Assembly (NCBI GenBank): GCA_021295955.1
Contig: JAGWBJ010000002.1
Location: 62,001 to 126,000, forward strand
Direction: 5' to 3'
DNA: 64,000 nt
DNA from: Dehalococcoidia bacterium
GTDB lineage: Bacteria > Chloroflexota > Dehalococcoidia > Lucifugimonadales > JAGWBF01
Position numbers and translations under genes: made by a program. The number at the start of each line of letters is the position of its first letter. Within the stretch, counting starts at the first letter, position 1. Of this stretch, positions 16,325 through 24,483 are shown piece after piece. A model generated the notes under the pieces. That model searched no databases. It was not told the DNA's origin and worked only from the letters and a program-made list of their open reading frames with translations.

Positions 16325-18006
16325 CGGAGCCGCGAGGGAGCCGCTTGGACGCCATCAGCCTGGAGATCTACTGGAACCGGCTCCTGGCGATCTGCGACGA
16401 GGCGGTCACCGGCCTGATCCGCACCGCCTTCTCCACCATCGTCCGGGAGAGCCGGGACTGCGTGTCCGTGATCCTGGACGTGGACGGCGACCTGATCGCC
16501 GAGAACCGGGGCAGCGTCCCCGCCTTCGTGGGCTGCCTCTCTCCCTGCATGAAGGACCTGCTGGGCTACTTTCCCCTGGAGACCTGGCAGCCGGGGGACA
16601 TAGTGATGACCAACGACCCCTGGATGGGCACCGGCCACCGGCCGGACATCGTCATGGTGGCGCCGGTGTTCCACGACGGGAGGATCGTGGCCTTCAGCGG
16701 CAACGTGGCCCACGCCGCGGACATCGGCGGGGTTGTCTGGGCCGCCGACTGCCACACGGTGCACGAAGAGGGAATCGGCATCCCGCCCCTGAAGTTGTAC
16801 AAGGCCGGAGAGCTGAACGAGGACATCCTGAGCACCATCCGGTACAACGTCCGCGTCCCCGACATGGTGGTGGGAGACCTGTTCGCCCAGGTGGCGGCCC
16901 TGGAGATATCCGGCGCCCGCCTGGTGGACTTCATGTCGGAGACGGGCATGGAGGACCTGCGGGTGGTGGGAGCACCCATCCAGGACCTTGGGGAGAGGGC
17001 CATGCGCCGGGCCATATCCGAGCTGCCCGACGGCTCCTACGAGGGAGTCACGTACCTGGACGGCTACGACCAGCCCCTGAAGGTCCAGGCCACCATCACC
17101 GTCCGGGGCGACGAGATAAACGTGGATTTCGCCGGCACGTCGGACCAGGTGGACGGCGGGGGTATCAACGTCCCCTACAACTACACCCAGGCCTACACCA
17201 CCTACCCGCTGAAGTGCCTGCTGGACCCCCACACCACCAGGACCTCGGGCTCCTTCCGGCCGATCACCGTGCGGGCTCCCGAGGGTTGCATTCTGAACTG
17301 CCGCTACCCGGCGGCGGTCAACGCCCGAACCCTGACCGGCGACACCATATGCAACGTTGTGTTCATGGGCTTGGCCGACGTCCTGCCCCACCGGGTCATC
17401 GCCGAGTCGGGCACCACACCGCCGCTTCGCATCTTCGTCTCGGGCGTCGGCCCGGACGAGACGCCCTTCACCTTCCACCTGTTCGCCAACGGCGGGATGG
17501 GCGCCCGACCCACCGCCGACGGTCTCCACTGCACCCCCTACCCCACCAACATCCAGTGCGCCTCCATGGAGGTGATGGAGTCGGTGGCGCCCTTGCTGGT
17601 GTGGAAGAAGGAGTTGGCCCCAGACTCGGGAGGCCCCGGGCGGTACATGGGGGGCCTGGGCCAGGACATGACCATGGAGGTGGTCTCCGACAAGCCGGTG
17701 ACCCTTTCGGTCATCTCCGAGAAGTGGGACTTTCCTCCCCTGGGCCGGGCCGGAGGCATGGCCGCCAGGGCCAACCGCGCCGAGAAGGTCATGGGCGAGG
17801 GGCCCCTGCCCCGCAAGGGCCGCACTCAGCTCCTTCCCGGCGACGTCATCAACCTCTCCTTCGCCGGGGGCGGAGGCTACGGTCCACCCACGGAGAGGGA
17901 CCCCGCCCAAGTGATGGAGGACCTGCGGGACGGCCTCATATCCGAAGCCCGGGCCCGGTCGGTGTTCGGCGTGGACGTCGACCCGCCCGGGGACAGCGGG
18001 CGTTGA
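16321..18006 (+). CDS. hyuB: Hydantoinase/oxoprolinase subunit B (HyuB)
   Basis: A 561-residue partner of HyuA, starting at the ATGA overlap. Family signatures: RTAFSTIVRESRDCVSVILD, the PGDIVMTNDPWMGTGHRPD segment, FSGNVAHAADIGGV with its His-x-x-Asp pattern, and a C-terminal FAGGGGYGPPTERDPAQV typical of HyuB ends. The two subunits form one ATP-dependent amidohydrolase complex in the cytoplasm. No aspartate/hydantoin racemase or carbamoylase gene is adjacent; the nearest carbamoyl-amide hydrolase is 42 kb away at 59736. Confidence 0.88.
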   Translation: MTEPRGSRLDAISLEIYWNRLLAICDEAVTGLIRTAFSTIVRESRDCVSVILDVDGDLIAENRGSVPAFVGCLSPCMKDLLGYFPLETWQPGDIVMTNDPWMGTGHRPDIVMVAPVFHDGRIVAFSGNVAHAADIGGVVWAADCHTVHEEGIGIPPLKLYKAGELNEDILSTIRYNVRVPDMVVGDLFAQVAALEISGARLVDFMSETGMEDLRVVGAPIQDLGERAMRRAISELPDGSYEGVTYLDGYDQPLKVQATITVRGDEINVDFAGTSDQVDGGGINVPYNYTQAYTTYPLKCLLDPHTTRTSGSFRPITVRAPEGCILNCRYPAAVNARTLTGDTICNVVFMGLADVLPHRVIAESGTTPPLRIFVSGVGPDETPFTFHLFANGGMGARPTADGLHCTPYPTNIQCASMEVMESVAPLLVWKKELAPDSGGPGRYMGGLGQDMTMEVVSDKPVTLSVISEKWDFPPLGRAGGMAARANRAEKVMGEGPLPRKGRTQLLPGDVINLSFAGGGGYGPPTERDPAQVMEDLRDGLISEARARSVFGVDVDPPGDSGR

Positions 18007-18040
18007 GCCTTTCGCCCGCATAGACGGCCACCGGCCCTGC

Positions 18041-19267
18041 TCAGGGCGTGGACCTTGTCGGCCGCGTCCTGCCCTTCCAGCCTCCCCCGGCTCCCCGTCG
18101 CCGCCTCAGCGCCGAGTCGATGGTCATGAGCGTGTACAGACCGGCGGTCACGGGGAGCAGCAGGGACCAGGCGGCGCCGACCCGGTGCCACCTGACCATG
18201 GGAACGTAGCTGCCGGACATGAGCAGCCACGCTCCCAGCCCCGTGCCCGCGAGCCACGCGCCGGACCAAGACGGCCCCCACGCCCCCGACGACAACACGG
18301 CCAATCCCCCTGCCGCGGCCAGTGGAGGCACACAATAGGTGAGGAGCATGCCCAGGACAGTGCCCAGCAGCAGCCACGGGGAATACCCGAGCTGGGTGAA
18401 GGCGGTGCGGGCCACCAACCGCCAGACTCCCGAGAGGCCGCCGTAGGCCCGGACGCTGCGGGCCTCCCGGCTCAGCCCCAGCCAAATCCGCGCCCCGGGA
18501 CGCCCCTTGACCACCCGGGCCAGGGCACAGTCGTCGATGATCTCCGAGGCTATGGAGCGCAGCCCCCGGTCCGGGTCCAGCGCCTTCCGCCTCAGCAGCA
18601 TGCAGCCGCCCGCCGCAGCGGCGGTGGACTTCCGGGGATCGTTTACGTGGCGGAAGGGGTAGAGCTTGGCGAAGAAGTAGACGTAGGCGGGGACCAACAG
18701 CCGCTCCCATCGGGTGCGGGCCCGCAGCAGGACCATCAGGGACACCATGTCCAGGCCGCCGTCCAGGGCCTTCCGGGACAGCAGCTTCAGGCTGGAGGGC
18801 GGGTGCAGGACGTCTGCATCGGTGAACATGACCAGCGGCGCCCCCATCGAGGCGCTGGCCTCCAGGCCCCTTTGCATGGCCCACACCTTCCCGGCCCAGC
18901 CCTCGGGCAGGGGCCCGGCGGAGACGACCGTCAGCCGGTCTGCGGCGCCCGTCTCCTTGGCAACGGCCCGCGCAACCTGGGCGGTGCCGTCCTCGCTGGA
19001 GTCGTCCACCAGGAAGACGGCCAAGGGGCCCGGATACTCCTGACGCAACAGCGGGGGCAGCGTGGCGGGCAGGGTGCCAGCCTCGTTGCGGGCGGGCACG
19101 ATGACGGCCACCGGAGGGTAGTCGAGGGGCTGTGCCGAGGCCGGACCTTCATCCGGGTCCAGCCGCTGGCCCGTAGTCCAGAACCGGCCTCGGGCGGCCA
19201 CCAACCACACCCAGACCAGCAACGACGCGCTGCCGGCGAGCCCCACGGCCCATTGCAGGGTCTCCAT
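18041..19267 (-). CDS. hpnB: HpnB-like family 2 glycosyltransferase
   Basis: A 408-residue membrane-anchored GT2 enzyme. One N-terminal membrane helix precedes the GT-A domain (VAVIVPARNEAGTLPATLPP, LVDDSSEDGTA, MFTDADVLHPP). The middle carries the highly characteristic segments LYPFRHVNDPRKSTAAAAGG and IIDDCALARVVKG, and the C-terminus has several membrane helices. This combination is what I know from the hopene-associated glycosyltransferase HpnB. ATG 19267 is the start; the ribosome site is a modest GGAGG. It is convergent with hyuB (34 bp apart). No squalene-hopene cyclase or other hpn gene is near, so its role in hopanoid-type lipid modification is inference from family. Confidence 0.82.
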   Translation of the reverse strand: METLQWAVGLAGSASLLVWVWLVAARGRFWTTGQRLDPDEGPASAQPLDYPPVAVIVPARNEAGTLPATLPPLLRQEYPGPLAVFLVDDSSEDGTAQVARAVAKETGAADRLTVVSAGPLPEGWAGKVWAMQRGLEASASMGAPLVMFTDADVLHPPSSLKLLSRKALDGGLDMVSLMVLLRARTRWERLLVPAYVYFFAKLYPFRHVNDPRKSTAAAAGGCMLLRRKALDPDRGLRSIASEIIDDCALARVVKGRPGARIWLGLSREARSVRAYGGLSGVWRLVARTAFTQLGYSPWLLLGTVLGMLLTYCVPPLAAAGGLAVLSSGAWGPSWSGAWLAGTGLGAWLLMSGSYVPMVRWHRVGAAWSLLLPVTAGLYTLMTIDSALRRRRGAGGGWKGRTRPTRSTP

Positions 19268-19449
19268 CGCACCTCCGGCCCCCTCTTCCGGGGCCCCCTT
19301 CCAGAGCAGCGGTCACCACCGTGAGTATACCTACGCGCCGGCTCCGGGCCAATCGCCATCGGCCCCTACGGAAGCAACGCCGTCCCGGGAAGGCTGGACA
19401 ACCCAATGGGCGCCGGTGCAAGATATGGCCCGTGCTTGGGAGAGTCGAT

Positions 19450-21195
19450 ATGGACCTGGACCCCCGGTCCCGCAGGGTGCTCCAAATAGCCCTGGTGGCG
19501 GGGGCCGTCGTTGGAGCCCTCCTCGGACTGGTAGCCGGGCTTACCCTCGTCTTCATCGTCGCCGGGGACCTGGGCCTGACCGTGGCCGGAAGCGAGCTCG
19601 TGTCCTTCATGTTCGCCGCGATCTTCGCCGGCTGCCTTGGATGCGGGGCCGCGGGCGTGGTCCTGGGCGTCGCCTGGGTGGTCGGCACGAGGCTGACCGG
19701 CTCCACGCCGCAGCCGGCTGCGACTCCAGCGGACAGGACCGTGCCCGGAGTGACCTCCCCCACCCCCGACGAGGCTGTGGAGGCGGACAGTCGTCAGGCC
19801 GCGAACCTCCAGCCGGGGGCCTGCCCTCATTGCGGGGCCCAGGGACAGGAGGCCGGGGTCTCCTGCGAGAGCTGCGGCCGGACCATCATAACCCTGCCCC
19901 GGTGGGCCCAGTCCCGGGCCGGGCCCCGGCGTGTCCTCAGGGGGCAGCGGATGGTCCTGGCGGCCCTGTCCCTGGTGGCGCTGCTTGCGTTGGTGTGGGT
20001 CTACTACCCCTTCATGCCCAATCCCGTGACCCTGGCGTTCAACCGGCCCGAGTCCAAGGCCACCTCCGAACCCCCGCCGGAAGCGTGGACCATGGGGGGA
20101 GGGGACCTCCGTCAGAGCAGCTTTGTCCCCTACTCGGGGGACCCGCTCCGGGGCACGGTCGCCGCCTCCATCGACCTGGGGCCGTCCACACGGTCATCGC
20201 CCGCGGTGGTCGACGGCGTGGTCTACGCCGGGGGCCACCTCCAGGTGGCAGCCATCGACGCAGGCACGCACACACACCTGTGGCGGTATCCGGTAGGCGG
20301 ACCGGTGCACTCCTCGCCCGCGGTGGCCGGCGACCTGCTGTACGTGGGCCTGCTGGACAACCGCATCCTGGCGCTGGACCGGCATACCGGCAGCCTGGCC
20401 TGGAGCTACGAGGCCCGGAACCCCGTTCCCGGCTCCGCCGCGGTGGACGGTGGAATAGTATACATGGGGTCCAGGGACGGGTCCCTCTACGCCCTGGACG
20501 CCTCCACGGGCGAGGAGATATGGAAGGTCGACACCCGGGGGTTCCCGACCTCGCCGCCGGCCGTGTACTCGGGCAGGCTGTTCGCCACCTCCTCCGAGGG
20601 AGACCTGTACGGACGGCACTCCAGGACGGGGGACAAGAGGCTCCAGGTCCGCACGGGCAAGCTGGCGATCCGGCCCCCTGCCGCGGGAAACGGCATGGTC
20701 TACTTCGAGGCGGGGGGCGACGTGCTGGCCGTCGACGCCGGGGCCCGAGGCCTGCCGATCCAGTACCAGACGAGCCTGCTGTGGGCACAGCTTTCCAAGT
20801 GGGACTTCCCGGTACCGGACCCGCCGGGCCAGCCGGGGGTAAAGTGGCGGGCCTCCCCCGACGACCCCTCGGACGGGTTCCTATTCGCCCCCGTCGTGAC
20901 CCCCGAGGCCATCTACCTGGCCGACACGGCCGGGTTGGTCTACGCCTTCGATGCGATAAACGGTGACAGGCTGTGGGCCTTTCGCGCCACGGCCCGGGCG
21001 GCGGCCCGACCGCTGGCGGTGGGAGAGCGCCTGTATTTCGGGGCGGCCGACGGCGCCTTCTACGCCCTAGACCGCTCCAGCGGGAAAGAAAACTGGAGTA
21101 TGTCCCTAGGCTCGCCCCTGTCCGCCCAGCCGGTGTTCGCCGCAGGAGTCCTGTACCTGCGCACCGAGGACGGCCTGCTCCACCTCGTACGCTAG
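19450..21195 (+). CDS. Membrane-anchored zinc-ribbon / PQQ-like beta-propeller protein
   Basis: A 581-residue protein; ATG 19450 follows GGGAGAG. The frame is open further upstream to 19321 but that part is Arg/Pro-rich and unlikely. Two membrane helices (about 10-38 and 50-80) are followed by a Pro/Thr spacer, a zinc ribbon with CPHC at 125-128 and CESC at 139-142, a third helix (168-186), and then a PQQ/WD40-like propeller. Its blades repeat the pattern SSPAVVDGVVYAGG, HSSPAVAGDLLYVG and LYALDASTGEEIW. By the three-helix count the propeller may face outside, though the topology is not certain. This zinc-ribbon plus propeller design fits sensing or scaffolding like BamB-type proteins rather than a quinoprotein dehydrogenase. 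It ends 13 bp before the convergent next gene. Confidence 0.75.
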   Translation: MDLDPRSRRVLQIALVAGAVVGALLGLVAGLTLVFIVAGDLGLTVAGSELVSFMFAAIFAGCLGCGAAGVVLGVAWVVGTRLTGSTPQPAATPADRTVPGVTSPTPDEAVEADSRQAANLQPGACPHCGAQGQEAGVSCESCGRTIITLPRWAQSRAGPRRVLRGQRMVLAALSLVALLALVWVYYPFMPNPVTLAFNRPESKATSEPPPEAWTMGGGDLRQSSFVPYSGDPLRGTVAASIDLGPSTRSSPAVVDGVVYAGGHLQVAAIDAGTHTHLWRYPVGGPVHSSPAVAGDLLYVGLLDNRILALDRHTGSLAWSYEARNPVPGSAAVDGGIVYMGSRDGSLYALDASTGEEIWKVDTRGFPTSPPAVYSGRLFATSSEGDLYGRHSRTGDKRLQVRTGKLAIRPPAAGNGMVYFEAGGDVLAVDAGARGLPIQYQTSLLWAQLSKWDFPVPDPPGQPGVKWRASPDDPSDGFLFAPVVTPEAIYLADTAGLVYAFDAINGDRLWAFRATARAAARPLAVGERLYFGAADGAFYALDRSSGKENWSMSLGSPLSAQPVFAAGVLYLRTEDGLLHLVR

Positions 21196-21208
21196 GGCGC
21201 CTGGCGGA

Positions 21209-22033
21209 CTAGGGGTCTTGGGGACCCCGGGCCGCCAGCCAGTCCCGCGCCTCCAGCTTGTCCCGGAGGGAGCCGAAGGACATGGTGTAGAAGCCCCCGT
21301 AGCCCGATGCCTCCAGCCTGCGAAACACGGCGCCGAAGTCGATGTTTCCCTGGCCGGGCAGCATGTGGACCTCCCTGTGGCCCACGTTGTCGGCGAGGCG
21401 CACCTCACCGATGCGGTCGACGCCAAAGGCGTCCAGGAACCCGTCGAACCCCTCGGGCACCAGGTGGGCGTGGTTCACCGTGAAGGCCCATCCGAAGCTC
21501 TCCGACGAAATGGAGTCGAAATACATCCTGCACTCCTCCACCGTGTGGGCCAGGTAGTGCACCTCGGCATCGTCGGGCTCGAAGTTCAGGTTCTCCAGCA
21601 AGAGCACGCGGCCCGACCTCTCGGCGTATGCCACGGCCCTCTGAAGCCTCTGGATGGAGGCCGCCTTCCGGGCTTCCACGCTGGAGCTGAAGTGGAAGCC
21701 GCCGTGGACCACCAGCCGACGGCAGCCCAGCCTCTCGGCCAGGTCGACGTTGGCCGCGAGGTACCGGTCCACCCCGTCGCCGACGAAGGGCGCCATCTCG
21801 GCAACGTTGACCCCCGAGGTCGTGTGTATGGTCAGGGTGACGTCGTGGCGCTCGCAGACGCCGCGCACGGTCCGGACCCGCTGGTCGGTCCAGCCGTCCA
21901 GCCGGTTCGCGCCCGTGTCGGCATTGAAGTCCATGTAGTGGAAGCCGTTTGCCGAGGCGAACTCCAGCGCCTCCTCCAGAGGCGTGCTCCCGGCATCGAG
22001 ACCGATCCTGTCCCTCAAGGTCATCGAGGTCAT
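21209..22033 (-). CDS. Sugar phosphate isomerase/epimerase-family TIM barrel
   Basis: A 274-residue protein of the xylose-isomerase-like (AP endonuclease 2) superfamily. The first strand reads IGLDAGSTPLEEALEFAS, and LTIHTTSGVNVAEM, LVVHGGFHFSS, LLLENLNFEPDD and FTVNHAHLVPEG follow in barrel order. The last conserved segment GNIDFGAVFRRLEASGYGGFYTMSF contains the typical late ligand region. Metal-binding Glu and His residues (LLLENL, VNHAHL) are in the expected strands. Such enzymes isomerise or epimerise sugars or hydroxy-acids. A promoter lies at 22068-22097. The substrate is not deducible. Confidence 0.82.
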   Translation of the reverse strand: MTSMTLRDRIGLDAGSTPLEEALEFASANGFHYMDFNADTGANRLDGWTDQRVRTVRGVCERHDVTLTIHTTSGVNVAEMAPFVGDGVDRYLAANVDLAERLGCRRLVVHGGFHFSSSVEARKAASIQRLQRAVAYAERSGRVLLLENLNFEPDDAEVHYLAHTVEECRMYFDSISSESFGWAFTVNHAHLVPEGFDGFLDAFGVDRIGEVRLADNVGHREVHMLPGQGNIDFGAVFRRLEASGYGGFYTMSFGSLRDKLEARDWLAARGPQDP

Positions 22034-22067
22034 GCAATACCCTCCGGGCGCGGTTGGCGCCCTGGCA

Positions 22068-22097
22068 ATTGTAGTTACCCTCGCCGTTGCCCGTCAA
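22068..22097 (-). promoter_or_regulatory. Putative promoter of the TIM-barrel gene
   Basis: Minus-strand TTGACG (22097-22092), 18-bp spacer, TACAAT (22073-22068), 35 bp before the ATG at 22033. Confidence 0.55.
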
Positions 22098-22213
22098 ACG
22101 CCCGGGTGTAGCCCTTCCCACAACCGGCCTGCGCCTTGCGGGCCCGGTGCCCTCGCCGTTCACGCGGTATGCTACAATCGTAGGCCACTGAATCTCCCTG
22201 GGGAGGTGTCCCG

Positions 22214-22726
22214 GTGGCCTACACCCTTGCCGACCTGGATTCCATGAGCCTGGATCAGGCCCAAGCGCTCCCCTTTGCCGAGAGGGACCGGCTCCTGGAT
22301 CTGGTCATCGCCGACGGACGGAAGGACTCCACCCAAATGGAGTCCTTCCGCAGCGGGCTGTATTGCGACTACTTCGACGAAGACCTGACGCGGCTCCTGA
22401 AGTTGCGCGCCATCAGGGTCTGGTGCAGGGGCCACACCTCCTCGGGCTTCGACGGCGTAATGGTGGGCGACACGGAGGTGGAGCAGTACCGGGCCGCTTT
22501 CCGGCACCTCCAGACGACGCTGGAGGCGGCGGGCACCAGCTACAGCCGGGTGGTGACCATGGTCATTTACCTGACCGACATGGACAACTGGTCCCGCCTG
22601 AACGAGGTGTACAGGGAGTTCGTTTCCAACACTCCCTGCCGGGCGGTGATAGGCACCACGGGGCTGGCCCAGCCGCCCCTGGCCATCGAGATCGTGTCGG
22701 CCATCGCCTACCGCGTAGCACCCTAG
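22214..22726 (+). CDS. RidA/YjgF-family protein with N-terminal extension
   Basis: A 170-residue protein; GTG 22214 follows GGGGAGG. Residues about 60-170 form the RidA fold: YRAAFRHLQTTLEAAGTSYSRVVTMVIYLTDM and CRAVIGTTGLAQPPLAIEIVSAIAY, keeping the conserved Arg before the last strands. RidA proteins hydrolyse reactive enamine/imine intermediates. The first 55 residues are an extension not present in typical 130-residue RidA. Its TAG stop overlaps the TAG of the convergent ABC gene in a shared CTAG. Confidence 0.82.
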   Translation: MAYTLADLDSMSLDQAQALPFAERDRLLDLVIADGRKDSTQMESFRSGLYCDYFDEDLTRLLKLRAIRVWCRGHTSSGFDGVMVGDTEVEQYRAAFRHLQTTLEAAGTSYSRVVTMVIYLTDMDNWSRLNEVYREFVSNTPCRAVIGTTGLAQPPLAIEIVSAIAYRVAP

Positions 22727-23481
22727 GCCGGTGGGTCCTCGGCCTCGCTGAGGGTCCCGTCCACCATCTCCACTCTCCGGCTGGTCATGCCGGCCAGCGC
22801 CAGGTCGTGGGTGGCCACTATCACGGTGACGCCCCTGTAGGAGGCCACGTCTCTCAGGATGTGGGAGATGGACCTGCCGGTGGCCGTGTCCAGCTCCCCG
22901 GTGGGCTCGTCGGCGAAGAGCACGTCCGGTCCCGTCACCAGCGCCCGGGCGATGGCCACCCGTTGCTGCTCTCCGCCGGACAGCTCGTAGGGGCGATGCC
23001 GGACCCTGGGTCCCAGGCCTACCAGGTCCAGGACCTCCAGGGACCTCCGCCTCCGTTCTCTCCAGGGCACGCCGTTGATGTGCAGGGGCAGCTCCACGTT
23101 CTCGTAAGCCGACAGAAGGTGCATCAGCCCGAAGGACTGGAAAACAAAGCCTATCTTGGTGCGCCGGAGGTCAACCAGCTCGGCGTCGGAAAGGGAGGCC
23201 AGATCGCTTCCCTCGAACAGGACCGTACCGGAGGTGGGGTGGTCCAACCCCGCCATCAGGTTCAGCAGGGTGGTCTTTCCCGACCCCGATCGGCCGGTGA
23301 CCGCCATGAACTCCCCGGGCATCACGTCCACGTGGACGGCGTTGAGCGCGGTTACCGCCCGCTGGTCGGAGCCGAAGACCCGGGTCAGCCCGCGCACGGA
23401 GATGACCGGCTCCTGCGGGGCCTCCGGGGCCGCGGGTTCCATCGGCGGCCTCATCCTGCGGCTGCGGCCGTACAGCCTCAC
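22723..23481 (-). CDS. ABC transporter ATPase (LolD/MacB-type)
   Basis: A 252-residue cytoplasmic ATPase: Walker [11 protein letters not shown], signature [15 protein letters not shown] and Walker [14 protein letters not shown]. The GELDTATG continuation is typical of the LolD/MacB/FtsE group. It is the last gene of a four-gene minus-strand operon, sharing ATGA with the preceding ATPase. It would energise one or both FtsX-type permeases upstream. Confidence 0.9.
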   Translation of the reverse strand: MRLYGRSRRMRPPMEPAAPEAPQEPVISVRGLTRVFGSDQRAVTALNAVHVDVMPGEFMAVTGRSGSGKTTLLNLMAGLDHPTSGTVLFEGSDLASLSDAELVDLRRTKIGFVFQSFGLMHLLSAYENVELPLHINGVPWRERRRRSLEVLDLVGLGPRVRHRPYELSGGEQQRVAIARALVTGPDVLFADEPTGELDTATGRSISHILRDVASYRGVTVIVATHDLALAGMTSRRVEMVDGTLSEAEDPPA

Positions 23482-24461
23482 GGGGCGGCCTCCTCCCCGG
23501 ACTCGGACCTGGCGCCCTTGGCGGCCCGGCGAAGAGTGAGCTGGTCTCCGCTGATGTCCGCCTTGGCCAAGCCCTGTATCGACAGCCTCTCCAGGTACTC
23601 CTGGGGAAGCTGGAGGCGCCCCACCCGGTCGACCACCAGGTACTCCTCATGGACCGAGTCCCCAGGCCGCTGGAAGGTGGGGCGCAGGGTGCTCTCCGAG
23701 CTTATGCGCCCGTCGGTGATGTGCACCGCACGGTCCACGTGCTCGGCTACTCCCGGATAGTGGGTCACCACCACCACCGTCACCTGGTACTGGCGGTTCA
23801 TGTCCCGCAGGAGCTGGAACACCTGCACCGCCGTCTGGGTGTCCAGCTCCCCGGTGGGCTCGTCGGCCAGGAGCAGGGGAGGACGGTTGGCCATGGCCAC
23901 GCCGATGGCCACGCGCTGCTGCTCCCCGCCGGACAGCTCGTGGGGTAGCCGCTCCGCCTTGTCCCCCATGCCCAGGGCGTCCAGAAGCTCCATCCGCCGG
24001 CGGCGCCTCCCTCCCGCATCCACCCGGGCGATGGCCATGGGGAGCTCGACGTTGTCCGCCACCGACAGGTATGGCACCAGGTTCCTCCCGGTGGCCTGCC
24101 AGACGAACCCCGACTCCATGCGCCGGTACATGACCAGCTCCCGGTCCGAGATGTTGAGCAGGTCCCGGCCACCGACCCGTACGGCCCCGGCCGACGGCCG
24201 GTCCAGCCCAGAGAGGATATTCAGCAGCGTGGTCTTTCCGCTGCCGCTGGCCCCGACAATGGCGATCATCTCGGCCTTCTCCACCTCCAGGTCCACGCCC
24301 CGCAGCGCCACCACCTCGAGGTCGGCCCTCTTGTAGATCTTGAACAGGTCCCTGCATTCGATGTAGGGTATGGCGCTGCCGTCCTGGCCCAGGCCGTCGC
24401 CTGGGAACGTCTCCGGGGCCCCCTCGAAAACCCTCACTGCTCTCTCCTCGGCATCTTCCAT
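23478..24461 (-). CDS. ABC transporter ATPase (LolD/MacB-type) with C-terminal extension
   Basis: A 327-residue ATPase with Walker [11 protein letters not shown], signature [15 protein letters not shown] and Walker [15 protein letters not shown]. It has about 30 extra N-terminal residues and a C-terminal tail of about 70 residues beginning near [14 protein letters not shown], absent from its neighbour. ATG 24461 starts 22 bp after the FtsX stop. The two ATPases are clearly paralogous but distinct, so they may pair as a heterodimer. Confidence 0.88.
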   Translation of the reverse strand: MEDAEERAVRVFEGAPETFPGDGLGQDGSAIPYIECRDLFKIYKRADLEVVALRGVDLEVEKAEMIAIVGASGSGKTTLLNILSGLDRPSAGAVRVGGRDLLNISDRELVMYRRMESGFVWQATGRNLVPYLSVADNVELPMAIARVDAGGRRRRRMELLDALGMGDKAERLPHELSGGEQQRVAIGVAMANRPPLLLADEPTGELDTQTAVQVFQLLRDMNRQYQVTVVVVTHYPGVAEHVDRAVHITDGRISSESTLRPTFQRPGDSVHEEYLVVDRVGRLQLPQEYLERLSIQGLAKADISGDQLTLRRAAKGARSESGEEAAP

Positions 24462-24483
24462 CTACCCATGGTGGAAAGACGCA

